Shown here one piece after another: positions 36,166 through 48,297 of a stretch of 64,000 bases of DNA; position 1 is the first letter of the stretch; every line of letters starts with the position of its first letter. The notes under the pieces were generated by a model. That model was not told the origin of the DNA. It made no database searches and saw only the letters and a program-made list of their open reading frames with translations. The stretch comes from Megaleporinus macrocephalus (taxonomy: Eukaryota; Chordata; Actinopteri; Characiformes; Anostomidae). The position numbers and the translations under genes were made by a program. The DNA lies in the NCBI GenBank assembly GCA_021613375.1, contig CM038704.1, positions 2,421,147-2,485,146 of the forward strand. The letters are read 5' to 3'.

Positions 36166-37047
36166 CACATCAAACTACAAACTATTAGATAATTTTGTTC
36201 ACAGCTCAATTACAACTTTGTACAGGAACTTGTAGTCTGACGGGGGGGGTAGCTTTCACATATGACTGTATAAGAAAAGCTGTTTGGACACTAAATCCAG
36301 CTGGAAGTCTAGATGTTTGTGTGCAGCTATATGAAGTACAGTTATCTGCTTTAACAGTGATATAAACATGTAAGAATTAAATATTTAATAGATTTTATGT
36401 AATAAAAGATATGGTGCTACTGTAGGCCGTGGGCGTTTGACCGCTATTACTGTAAAACAGTGGAACTCAGATGTTTTATCATCTCTTATGAGCATGTGGG
36501 CTTCTGACTGGCAGGTAAGGAGCTGAGGACGCTCTGGGGAGCATTTCCGCCGCTGTGTCAGCCGCTCAGTAAGACTTCGCCTACAGTAGACCAGTAGTGC
36601 AATGTTTACATGAATAGCACATCCAGTTCACTTCAGGTGCAAGATGCACACATTAGTAAAAGGGAAAATCCAGCAGTTAAAAAAAATCTTCATAATTAAG
36701 TAGTTTAGATGTAAATAGAGTCATTCACAGTGGTTTGGTGTGAAACTCCAAATGAGTCAAAAAAGTTCACAGTGGTGGTAAATGGAACCAGACGTCCACC
36801 TCTGAAAATTCTCAAATGGTTTTGAATATACTGACATGCTTTAAGATAAAAAAGATTCATTAAAATCTATTAATGGTGGAGGGATACATGTGGGGTGCGG
36901 TGAGGTAAAATAGTCCCTGGAAAAAAAACATATCATTTTCAGAGGTTCCAGATTTTCCCATCAACAATACATATAAACTTAGAAGACACATGTAGGTTCA
37001 CTACATACAATTCTATAATAATTGCGTTGTAGTCATGGAAACCCCTG

Positions 37048-38099
37048 GTTCCCATCACCACCACCACTGTAAACAGCATCACCACCACTGTAAACATCAT
37101 CACCACCACTGTAAACACCATCACCACCACTGTAAACAGCATCACCACCACTGTAAACATCATCACCACCACTGTAAACACCATCACCAGCACTGTAAAC
37201 AGCATCACCACCACTGTAAACAGCATCACCATCACTGTAAACACCATCACCAGCACTGTAAACACCATCACCACCTCTGAAAAACAACATCATCACCACT
37301 GTAAACACCATCACCAGCACTGTAAACACCATCACCAGCACTGTAAACAGCTTCACCACCACTGTAAACACCATCACCACCACTGTAAACAGCATCACCA
37401 CCACTGTAAACAACATCACCACCACTGTAAACACCATCACCACCACTGTGAACACCATCACCACCATTGTAAACAACATCACCACCACTGTAAAAACCAT
37501 CACCACCACTGTAAACATCATCACCACCACTATAAACACCATCACCACGACTGTAAACACCATCACCACGACTGTAAACAACATCACCACCACTGTAAAC
37601 ACAATCACCATGACTGTAAACACCATCACCACCACTGTAAACACCATCACCACGACTGTAAACAACATCACCACCACTATAAACACCATCACCACCACTG
37701 TAAACATCATCAACACCACTGTAAACAGCATCACCACCACTGTAAACAACATCACCACCACTGTAAACACCATCACCACCACTGTGAACACCATCACCAC
37801 CATTGTAAACAACATCACCACCACTGTAAAAACCATCACCACCACTGTAAACATCATCACCACCACTATAAACACCATCACCACGACTGTAAACACCATC
37901 ACCACGACTGTAAACAACATCACCACCACTGTAAACACAATCACCATGACTGTAAACACCATCACCACCACTGTAAACACCATCACCACGACTGTAAACA
38001 ACATCACCACCACTATAAACACCATCACCACCACTGTAAACACCACCACCACTGTAAACACAATCACCACCACTGTAAACACCAGCGCCACCACCGTAA
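37048..38099. repeat. 18-bp (ATCACCACCACTGTAAAC) minisatellite, array B
   Basis: About 58 units in the same orientation as array A at 18717. A block of about 336 bases from near 37440 is repeated from near 37776, marked by the rare CACTGTGAACACC and CCATTGTAAACAAC variants. Multiples of three keep frames of 275-358 codons open on both strands. The upstream flank from 36700 matches those of array A and of 35820-36165. Confidence 0.96.
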
Positions 38100-38196
38100 A
38101 GAAATCCAAGCTGAGAGCGTCTCCGGTGGTGAAACAGCTCCAGTGTTCTCTTTCGTTCTGCTTCTGTTTACATCTCTTTTTTGTTGCAGCTGAACG

Positions 38197-38470
38197 TGGT
38201 TTCTCACCGGCGGTACAAAGTGGTATTACAGTGACTCACTATCACCTCTTCAGGTACAAAGTGGTATTACAGTGACTCACTATCACCTCTTCAGGTACAA
38301 AGTGGTACTACAGTGACTCACTATCACCTCTTCAGGTACAAAGTGGTACTACAGTGACTCACTATCACCTCTTCAGGTACAAAGTGATACTACAGTGACT
38401 CACTATCACCTCTTCAGGCACAAAGTGGTATTACAGTGATTCACTATCATCTCTTCAGGTACAAAGTGGT
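38197..38470. repeat. 41-bp minisatellite, about 6.5 copies
   Basis: The unit is AGGTACAAAGTGGTATTACA plus GTGACTCACTATCACCTCTTC. It begins about 100 bases after array B. Confidence 0.97.
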
Positions 38471-39520
38471 ATGAAATATAATATGTACATGATACATAGA
38501 CATCTTTTTCACACACAAACTAAAATCTAATGAATTATACCTTAAACACAGAGCTGGACGCAATTTGAGAAGTATTCACAGGAAAGATTGAGGGTTAATT
38601 AGTAAAATATTGTGTATTGAGCAACAAACCATTTCCTGATTAATACAGAAACAGAAAAGATCGGTAATTACTTGGAATAAAAGTTACATTGACTTACATT
38701 TAGAAAACAAGTTATGAAAGTTTTTCCTCTTTCTCCTGACGAACTGCTATTTTGGAGATGTGTGTTGTTGTTTTCTTGTATGCATGTCAAGTGCAGCCCT
38801 GTCAGTGATGTCAGTGCACCATGCTCTCCTGTCAAATGATCTCCTACAGAGTACTTGTGGCAGTATTGGTCTTGCATGTGCTCTGCAGTTCGTTTAACAC
38901 TCATGACTGTACTGCGTGTGAACACAGCGAAGGGATTACAGCAGCACTGTTTATAGTGGCTGTCCGACCTCATCTATTTTGAAGTTATAGCTAGGTTCTC
39001 GCTGAAGCCCCCTAGGGCTGTACGTAAGCTGCTCTGCTGCCGAGCGTCGAGGCATCAGGCGCATCTGTCAGCAAGCTGCATATTAACAAACAAGGTACTC
39101 TGGGACTGCATGCTATTTGCAGCTGAAGGTGGGAGTCAGCAAGTGGCTTTTCTCTAGCAAGTTCAGAGCAGCTGTTCCTTCACATCTGCACTGAGGAACC
39201 CATGACTATGCTGCAGTCATACGCTAAGCCAGAGCTGAAGCTATCTAACCGGGTCAGTGATGGGTATTGATCTGCTTGACTTCACCTGGAGTTTGTTTGA
39301 ATGTCTAACTGAGTAGAGCCGGGGTGCGGGAGTCTTCACTCAAAACATGCTCACATCTTCATGCATGGATTGCATGGACCACAAGATGGTGGGATTGCTT
39401 TGATATTCTGGTCCATGACTGTGGACTTACTGCAGACTTCTCAGGAACTCTTTTAAGAGGTGGATCTTCTGTTCCACCATATTCCAATGGTGTTCTACTG
39501 GATTTGGGTCTAGTACCTAA
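38471..39520. other. Unassigned DNA; no gene supported
   Basis: A fragment at 38670-38780 (AAGTTACATTGACTTACATT, CTATTTTGGAGATGTGTGTT) resembles the dispersed element at 62530 and 51800. The rest is unrecognised. Confidence 0.35.
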
Positions 39521-39523
39521 GAA

Positions 39524-40062
39524 TGGCACTGACCGCACAGGATGGGCAGTTGTTCAGCATCAGACCACACAGGATGGGCAGTTGTCTAGCGTCAGACTGC
39601 ACAGGATGGGCAGTTGTTTAGCATCAGACCGCACAGGATGGGCAGTTGTAGAGCATCAGACCGCACAGGATGGGCAGTTGTAGAGCATCAGACCGCACAG
39701 GATGGGCAGTTGTTCAACATCAGACCACACAGGATGGGCAGTTGTTCAGCATCCGACCACACAGGATGGGCAGTTGTTCAGCATCAGACCACACAGGATG
39801 GGCAGTTGTTTAGCGTCAGACTGCACAGGATGGGCAGTTGTTTACTATCAGACCACACAGGATGGGCAGTTGTTTAGTCACAGACCACACAGGATGGGCA
39901 GTTGTTTAGTCACAGACCACACAGGATGGGCAGTTGTTTAGCGTCAGACTGCAGAGGATGGGCAGTTGTTTAGTATCAGACCACACAGGATGGGCAGTTG
40001 TTCAACATCAGACCACACAGGATGGGCAGTTGTTCAGCATCAGACCACACAGGATGGGCAGG
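39524..40062. repeat. 32-bp minisatellite, about 17 copies
   Basis: The unit is ACCACACAGGATGGGCAGTT plus GTTCAGCATCAG. Since 32 is not a multiple of three, the open frames cycle through all three phases (DHTGWAVV, HRMGSC, TQDGQL). Confidence 0.97.
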
Positions 40063-42362
40063 AATGTTACAGGTGGGAGAGGGACTAACTGGAAGATCAG
40101 CCCATGTATTCCTCTACTGGGTGCTCCTCCTAATGATTGGTACTGCATGTGCTTTAATGAGTCCAGGTACTCAAGGTATTCCAACAAAAGTAACTAATGA
40201 GTCCTCCATCACTACCCCGAGTGTTAACTCTTACACACTCTTTAGTTTTTGTTTGTGTGTGAGAGCCATTCCAGGACATGTCAGCTGTAAGGTTCTGGGA
40301 ATTATTAGTAGGATAATGATGCTACATAGAAAACGAGTGCTGTCTGTGGAGTGAATGTGTGGGTGGAGATTCACCAGAGGTTCTAGCAGAAGTGAACTCC
40401 TCATTAACTGCAGCACATCATAAGCTCATTACTGGAGCGAGCATGTAGATGTTTCCTGTGATGTTCTCTAAATATAACTGTGAAAGATCTGCTGTATACT
40501 TCGGGGTCATTTGATGCAACAAGTAAGCAGAAACTCTTCCACCACAACAGCTCCACTAGCACTACAGAAACAAAACCAGCTCATCACGTGAACTATCCTG
40601 AAGTTGGTGCTCGGCTAACTGAAAATATGGATGGTAGCCTTGGCCAGAGCTGTCACACCAGAAGGACAGAACATACAATGCTGCTTGAAGACCTTCAGAG
40701 CAGCTGCATCACAATCAGTGAGGAGTTTTCAGCAGGGTGTGCTTTCGGAAAAGCCAGCCTGAGATCACAAACTGTATTGAACTGCAGGAACTGAACTTTT
40801 TCAGTACATCATCACGCAGTGCTTTGACTAAAGACATATTAAAAAAAATATTTGATGGTGGTCCCAGCATGCTTCACCTACCAGGATATGATCGCATAGT
40901 TTGATTTTCACTGCTTAAACCTAATATGACCCCAGATTTATTAAACACATAATAAAACACTTGCAGTCCTGGTTGTGATTTCAGTAAAATCAGGTCCCTG
41001 TTTTAAGTTATAAGCTTATTTTAAGGAATAAAGGGCTAATTTTAATAAATATGGGTTCAGGTCTACCTGTTTGAACATCAGCCAACTTCTTCCAGTAAAA
41101 GCATAATCATAAACCACTTGTATGAAGTAATTTCTACGTAAATGTATGGTTTATTTCCTTAATTTAATGTTAAATTTAATGTTAAAATTTGTTTTTTGCT
41201 TATATTCAGTGTATTTCTTCTATAAATGTGCTGTAATCTGCTCACAAGTAATGTAGGTTTGCATATAAGGGATAGGGACATGGCCCTAACAATATTTTAG
41301 GAGGACAGAACTTTCCCTACCAGTACTTGTTTACATCATGTTTGGAATTAAGTTGAATTTGTGAACAGCAGATGGAGGGCAGGAAGTGATTTTCCACATA
41401 GTGTCACTAAATCATTTTAAACTTTTAGTTTATAACCACCTTCAGACAGCCTGTACCTGTTTTAATTGAGTTTTTATTTTGACCGTTACTTTTTTTTTTC
41501 TGTCCTATTATCTATCCAATTTCAGTTTTACATTTTACTTTTTCATCATTTACTTTCTTCATAATTTTTAATCTATATTTAATTTATTTGTATTTAATTT
41601 ACTTCAATTAAAAAAAATCATTTTATTTCATTGTTTTATATTTTTAGCTTGTTCACTTACTTATATTTTGAATTGTTTATTTTTTAATTAAATTCTTATA
41701 TTGTTTGCCTGTTTTTCTAATATTTCTATCTTTTAATTCTTATGTTTTACTCATAAAGTTCTTTATTTTAGCTTTCTTGATTAAATATTGATTTTAAGTT
41801 TAATGTATTTTCAGTCCCTTTAAGTTGTAAATGCTCGGTTGCATTGTAAATGAGGGTTACCCTTAATGTATTACCGAGGGAAAATAAAGGTTGATTGATT
41901 GATTGATTGATTGACATAGGGGGTGCTATCACACTCTCTCAGAAAGTCTTTGATTTTTATCTTTCACAGTCACTCAACACCAGTTTAACTGAGAACCACG
42001 AACAGCTTTTATCTAGTACTGAAAGTTTTAGTTCTTAAGTTCATGAAAAATACAAGATACAGACCAGAAAGCAGCAGCAGAACTGTCTGACCCTTCGTCT
42101 GCGGTCAGGACGAGAGACTGAACTTCCTGTTCCAGATTCTTGTAGCTGTAGTTTGAAACCTCTCACCAGTGACCAGTCACATCACCCCCAGACCAACTGT
42201 TCACTCTACAATACTCACTCCTACCGAGCACACAAGGGTGAAGCAGCTCATACACCAGTTTTCCTGTTCCACCTTAATCAGTGCAGCAGGAGCCAGAACG
42301 TACCTGCACCTCCATTTAAGGTGGAAACAGGAGAACTGGTGAAGGAGAAGCTGAGCTGATGG
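40063..42362. other. Gene-free region with an AT-rich retroposon-like tail
   Basis: No exon recognised; the frame at 40480-40794 (104 codons) has no known domain. The stretch 41460-41915 is strongly T-rich and ends GGGAAAATAAAGG followed by (TTGA)5, the shape of a retroposon 3' end; a similar (TTGA)n tail occurs at 10352-10372. Confidence 0.4.
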
Positions 42363-42871
42363 TGCTGGTGGTCAGTAGGAGTGAGTATTGTAGTGTGTAA
42401 GGGTGATTTGGGGGTGAACACTGGTGGTCAGCAGGTGTGAGTATTGTAGTGTGTAAGGGTGATCTGGGGGTGAACACTGGTGGTCAGTAGGAGTGAGTAT
42501 TGTAGTGTGTAAGGGTGATCTGGGGGTGAACACTGGTGGTCAGTAGGAGTGAGTATTGTAGTGTGTAAGGGTGATCTGGGGGTGAACACTGGTGGTCAGT
42601 AGGAGTGAGTATTGTAGTGTGTAAGGGTGATCTGGAGGTGAACACTGGTGGTCAGTAGGAGTGAGTATTGTAGTGTGTAAGGGTGCTCTGGAGGTGAACA
42701 CTGGTGGTCAGTAGGAGTGAGTATTGTAGTGTGTAAGGGTGATCTGGGGGTGAACACTGGTGGTCAGTAGGAGAGAGTATTGTAGTGTGTAAGGGTGATC
42801 TGGGGGTGAACACTGGTGGTTGGTAGGAGTGAGTATTGTAGTGTGTAAGGGTGATCTGGGGGTGAACACTG
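42363..42871. repeat. 56-bp minisatellite, about 9 copies
   Basis: The unit is GGTGGTCAGTAGGAGTGAGT plus ATTGTAGTGTGTAAGGGTGA and TCTGGGGGTGAACACT. Confidence 0.97.
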
Positions 42872-43181
42872 GTGATAGATTTAAAAGCGTACGTTACGGT
42901 AAGTAAACAGCGTAGCGTTAATGACGAGAGGGGCGGAGTTGAGTGTGTGGTGGTGGTTGATCCACAGGACAGTAAAAGAAAACCAAACCACAGACGTTGT
43001 GGAGCTCCTCGGTATGGAGGTCCACCAACTGCCTACACACCAGTTGTAGCTCAACACTTTAGTATGTGGTGGTTTGTTTTCTTGGTGGTTCTTAATCTGC
43101 TGCTCGATATCAGCTCATCTTTCAGTTCAGCTCAAACCTCTCATCACATCAGCACCACCTCCAACATCTACTGTAACATCT

Positions 43182-43367
43182 CACCTCCATCTCCTCCACT
43201 CTGTTCCTCACCTCCATCTCCTCCACTCTGTTCCTCACCTCCATCTCCTCCACTCTGTTCCTCACCTCCATCTCTTCCACTTTGTTCCTCACAACCATCT
43301 CCTCCACTCTGTTCTTCACCTCCATCTCCTCCACTCTGTTCTTCACCTCCATCTCCTCCACTCTGTT
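43182..43367. repeat. 27-bp minisatellite, about 7 copies
   Basis: The unit is CACCTCCATCTCCTCCACTC plus TGTTCCT. The 27-base period keeps all frames open: SPPSPPLCS on the plus strand, VEEMEVRNR on the minus. Neither is a gene. Confidence 0.95.
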
Positions 43368-43779
43368 CAGTGTATTACGTTCTTAAATCTGAAATTTCCA
43401 TTAAAACATCACCATTAGTTTGAATTCACCGCAGGAAACACAAGCAGGCCAGAGAAGTAGAGCAGGGTGTTGAGGAAACAGGTGCAGTACCAGGTGAGCT
43501 CCAAATTATGAATTATAGTTTGGTACCGTAGAGAAGCATCAGCATTAAATTAAGATGTTTCACCAAAATAACCTCTGAAAGTCATAAAACCAGGCCGCCA
43601 CTCCTGACACAGCACGCTGAGATATGTTTATATTAGAATATTTATATTTATATTACAATATCTTTATATTTCTTCATTCTTCATTAGTTTTTAATTTTAT
43701 TTAGTGTTTTCTAAGGTTGAGGTTGCATTAAATACATAACTAAAGTCTTGAGACCTACCTAAGTCTACCTAAGAATGGT

Positions 43780-44127
43780 CCACCAACCAAAACTATTCGG
43801 ACAACGGTGTCCTGTGGGCGGCGTCCTGTGTCCACTGATGAAGGACTAGGAGGAACACAAACTGTGCAGCAGCAGATGAGCTACTGTCTCTGACTTTACA
43901 TCTACAAGGTGGACCAGCAAGTAGTAGGAGTGTCTAATAGAGTGGACACTGTGTTTCTGATCCACTCACACCAGCACAACACACACTAACACACCACCAC
44001 CATGTCAGTGTCACTGCAGTGCTGAGAATGATCCACCTCCCTAATAGTATCTGCTCTGTGGTGGTCCTGTGGGGGTCCTGATCATTAAAGAACAGAGTAA
44101 TAAAGTATACAGAGAATCAGATGAACT
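43780..44127. repeat. Interspersed element adjoining the second 45-bp array
   Basis: Contains ACCATGTCAGTGTCACTGCA, GTGCTGAGAATGATCCACC and GGTGGTCCTGTGGGGGTCCT. With the tail GTGTACCTAATAAAGTGGCC at 44428-44447, it brackets the 45-bp array. The tail motif is the well-known end of a dispersed fish repeat family. The 45-bp tandem appears to have grown from the segment next to this end. Confidence 0.6.
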
Positions 44128-44415
44128 ACAGTCTGTAAGTGGAGCTCCTGTATGGTCAGTGGAGCTGATACAGTGGACAGTGAGTGGAGGTCCTGTATGG
44201 TCAGTGGAGCTGATACAGTGGACAGTGAGTGGAGGTCCTGTATGGTCAGTGGAGCTGATACAGTAGACAGTGAGTGGAGGTCCTGTATGGTCAGTGGAGC
44301 TGATACAGTGGACAGTGAGTGGAGGTCCTGTATGGTCAGTGGAGCTGATACAGTGGACAGTGAGTGGAGGTCCTGTATGGTCAGTGGAGCTGATACAGTG
44401 GACAGTGAGTGTAGA
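44128..44415. repeat. 45-bp minisatellite, about 6 copies, inverted relative of 9456-10136
   Basis: The unit contains GGAGCTGATACAGTGGACAG and TGAGTGGAGGTCCTGTATGG, the reverse complement of the 9.5-kb array. Confidence 0.96.
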
Positions 44416-45019
44416 TACAGGGAGGTGTACCTAATAAAGTGGCCAGTAAGTTGTGTTTATATATATATATAGTTCTCTAGCAAAATATGCAGCCTTGGAC
44501 TGTGTCTCGCTCGTCCTTTCTGTACCAGGACATTCAATTTCCCACACCTGCACAAGGTCAGCAGCTTCAATCCATCAGTGGAGATAAAGAGAAGACCTTG
44601 AGTCCATACACTTTGTATTCTCTCGCACACGTCATGCACAAACCAATCTGCAAGCCAATGAGCCGGCCCGCTGCAGAGCTGCGCACACGTATTTACAGTC
44701 CCGTTAGACGTACATACAGAGCAGCGCACAAGCAGGACAGATAAGAGAGCAGAGTGGACGTCACTTCCAGACCAGCATGATTTATTCAACGCACTGCGCA
44801 GAGAAAAACCTCAGTGTTCAGGAAACGTGCTATATTTGACTTTTATCATCTGATCGCTCATTAAACAGTGATGAAGGTCCATCTTCTGCAGGACAGTCTG
44901 CTAAAAACAGGAACGCTGGAGGAGAAATCCAGCGGGTCAAACAGGACACATGCAGAACACAGGTGGAGGACTCCTGAGAGGTTCTACAGCCAAGATGTTT
45001 AAACCCACTATTAAATAGA

Positions 45020-46275
45020 AAATATCAACATGTTACAGTTTTTTCCAGCACACTAAAATGACTTGCATAGCAGAATTATTTAAACTGACACACAGAGAGC
45101 ACAACCTCTTCTCAAGTCTCCAAAACTCTAAACTCGTTTTCTGCTTTACACACGTTATGCAATTTAAAATGGCTCTATTTAAACACACTGAACGCTTCTC
45201 CACACAACTCACACCAATCTCACATACAGTCACATGTTTATATATCAAAACACTGCCAATCACAATCACACTACAGGAGATAATTAGCAAATATATGTGC
45301 CACCGGACCCCCGAACACCTGAATGGTTAACTGTTACAACTTCAATCAGAAAGTAAGCTCTATAAAAACACCACAGGTGAGCACCTTACTGAACAACAAT
45401 GGAAAGAGTTGCAGAGAGAGGAAGAGGGAGGGAGAATGAGAGAGGGAGGAAGAGGTAGAGGTAGAGCTGGTAGAAGAGTTCATAGCCAAAGAAGACAACA
45501 ACTTTCATTTGAAATCTGAGAAACCTTAGTAGATCATTTCATCAACCATGTGCTGACGATGCGAGAGGCTGGAGAGAGAGTTCAGCCCAACCTGAGCTGT
45601 AACCAAGATTTCTGTAGTACACCCCAAATCATAGTGTATCAGTTGGGTGAACCCAGTTTACTTCATGAATGGCTGATGTTAGACACTGACTGTACAGGTT
45701 TCCTGTATATGTACTCCACTGTGGGGGAAATATATTCAGGCTGTCCAAGAACTATAGTTTTGTTTTTATCTGTTTACTGAGAGATGCAACCCTGGTGGCA
45801 GAAGTGGCCAAATGCTCACCAGGATACAGGAAGCTGCCTCTAAACTAATATATTTTTTTTCTGTAATTTTCTTTTTCAGTTTATTGTTTTTTGAGAGCAT
45901 ATTTTTGTCACTCCAATGTAAATATGTCTGCTGTGCATATGCTGCAATGACTTGTTTGGTAAAAATCATATATAACAGCAGTATGCGTGTATCTGCTAAT
46001 ATTTCTGTGAATGTGATCAGTCTGGACTGTTTTAGTATTATAGCAGAGCTTGCTAAAGATGAGAGTGCTTTTCATTACGCTCAGCAGTGTGTAGTTGGTT
46101 AGACAAAAATCTGGTAGTATGAATAAAGTGTGTGTTGTTTGGTGTAAAAGTTTGATTTTGATGATGCTGTATGTAGTTTTGGTTGCAGTGCTTCATTTTG
46201 CAGGATGTATGAAGTATTTTGCAGTTTGAGTATGTGGTTTTGTGAATTGTGTTAAGTATTTTGATAAAACCAGCC
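45020..46275 (+). pseudogene. Decayed Tc1/mariner-like transposon
   Basis: At 45400-45600 the plus strand shows a start ATGGAAAGAGTTGC, an R/G/E-rich stretch, and then, in the frame opening at 45550, LTMREAGERVQPNLS. This matches the TMREAGxRVQPNLSR segment in the DNA-binding N-terminus of a common fish IS630/Tc1-type transposase. The conserved region breaks off after NLS and the DDE domain is missing, so it cannot be active. Flanks at 45030-45330 and 46100-46275 are AT-rich and look like subterminal regions, but exact inverted ends were not fixed. Confidence 0.6.
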
Positions 46276-46283
46276 TAGTTTTT

Positions 46284-48297
46284 AGTGGTTAGTACGGTGG
46301 TGTAGTGGTCAGTATGGTGGTGTAGTGGTCAGTATGGTGGTGTAGTGGTCAGTATGGTGGTGTAGTGGTCAGTATGGTGGTGTAGTGGTCAGTAAGGTGG
46401 TATAGTGGTTAGTACGGTGGTGTAGTGGTCAGTATGGTGGTGTAGTGGTTAGTATGGTGGTGTAGTGGTCAGTATGGTGGTGTAGTGGTTAGTACGGTGG
46501 TGTAGTGGTCAGTATGGTGGTGTAGTGGTTAGTATGGTGGTGTAGTGGTCAGTATGGTGGTGTAGTGGTCAGTAAGGTGGTATAGTGGTTAGTATGGTGG
46601 TGTAGTGGTCAGTATGGTGGTGTAGTGGTTAGTATGGTGGTGTAGTGGTTAGTAAGGTGGTGTAGTGGTTAGTATGGTGGTGTAGTGGTTAGTATGGTGG
46701 TGTAGTGGTCAGTATGGTGGTGTAGTGGTCAGTATGGTGGTGTAGTGGTCAGTAGGGTGGTGTAGTGGTTAGTATGGTGGTGTAGTGGTTAGTAAGGTGG
46801 TGTAGTGGTCAGTATGGTGGTGTAGTGGTCAGTATGGTGGTGTAGTGGTCAGTAGGGTGGTGTAGTAGTTAGTATGGTGGTGAAGTGGTTAGTACGGTGG
46901 TGTAGTGGTTAGTATGGTGGTGTAGTAGTTAGTATGGTGGTGTAGTGGTTAGTACGGTGGTGTAGTGGTCAGTAGGGTGGTGTAGTGGTTAGTATGGTGG
47001 TGAAGTGGTTAGTACGGTGGTGTAGTGGTTAGTATGGTGGTGTAGTAGTTAGTATGGTGGTGTAGTGGTTAGTACGGTGGTGTATTGGTTAGTACGGTGG
47101 TGTAGTGGTTAGTATGGTGGTATAGTGGTTAGTATGGTGGTGTAGTGGTTAGTATGGTGATGTAGTGGTTAGTATGGTGGTGAAGTGGTTAGTACGGTGG
47201 TGTAGTGGTTAGTATGGTGATGTAGTGGTCAGTATGGTGATGTAGTGGTTAATACGGTGGTGTAGTGGTTAGTATGGTGGTGTAGAGGTTAGTACGGTGG
47301 TGTAGTGGTTAGTACGGTGGTGTAGTGGTTAGTATGGTGGTGTAGTGGTTAGTACGGTGGTGTAGTGGTTAGTATGGTGGTGTAGTGGTTAGTACGGTGG
47401 TGTAGTGGTCAGTATGGTGATGTAGTGGTTAATACGGTGGTGTAGTGGTTAGTATGGTGGTGTAGAGGTTAGTATGGTGGTGTAGTGGTTAGTACGGTGG
47501 TGTAGTGGTTAGTATGGTGGTGTAGTGATTAGTACGGTGGTGTAGTGGTTAGTATGGTGGTGTAGTGGTTAGTATGGTGGTGTAGTAGTTAGTATGGTGG
47601 TGTAGTGATTAGTACGGTGGTGTAGTGGTTAGTATGGTGGTGTAGTAGTTAGTATGGTGGTGTAGAGGTTAGTATGGTGGTGTAGTGGTTAGTATGGTGG
47701 TGTAGTGGTTAGTATGGTGGTGTAGTGGTTAGTATGGTGGTGTAGTAGTTAGTATGGTGGTGTAGTGATTAGTACGGTGGTGTAGTGGTTAGTATGGTGG
47801 TGTAGTGGTTAGTATGGTGGTGTAGTGGTTAGTATGGTGGTGTAGTAGTTAGTATGGTGGTGTAGTGGTTAGTATGGTGGTGTAGTGGTTAGTATGGTGG
47901 TGTAGTAGTTAGTATGGTGGTGTAGTGGTTAGTATGGTGGTGTAGTGGTTAGTATGGTGGTGTAGTGGTTAGTATGGTGGTGTAGTGTAGTGGTTAGTAC
48001 GGTGGTGTAGTGGTTAGTAGGGTGGTGTAGTAGTTAGTATGGTGGTGTAGTGGTTAGTATGGTGGTGTAGTGGTTAGTATGGTGGTGTAGTGGTTAGTAT
48101 GGTGGTGTAGTGGTTAGTATGGTGGTGTAGTGGTTAGTACGGTGGTGTAGTGGTTAGTATGGTGGTGTAGTGGTTAGTATGGTGGTGTAGTGGTTAGTAT
48201 GGTGGTGTAGTGGTCAGTATGGTGGTGTAGTGGTCAGTATGGTGGTGTAGTGGTTAGTATGGTGGTGTAGTGGTTAGTATGGTGGTGTAGTGGTTCT
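46284..48297 (+). repeat. 20-bp minisatellite, about 100 copies, A-box-bearing unit
   Basis: The unit is GGTTAGTATGGTGGTGTAGT. It is extremely regular: nearly every line of sequence is in register, with one 5-base phase slip at 47985 (GTGTAGTGTAGTGG). T/C polymorphisms (GGTCAGTA, GGTTAGTACGG, GGTTAGTAA) are distributed in sub-blocks, so C variants dominate the left end and right end. Each unit contains TGGTGTAGTGG, which fits the Pol III A-box consensus TRGYNNANNGG. The inverse array is at 51003-51789. Confidence 0.97.

Noticed and set aside
37033..38275. Frames of 358 and 275 codons, and a HHHHC-rich frame at 37035-37280
   Set aside because: Same 18-base unit in different phases. The His/Cys pattern is not a zinc-binding domain.
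43074..43423. Proline-rich and Glu-rich frames
   Set aside because: 27-bp repeat translated on both strands.
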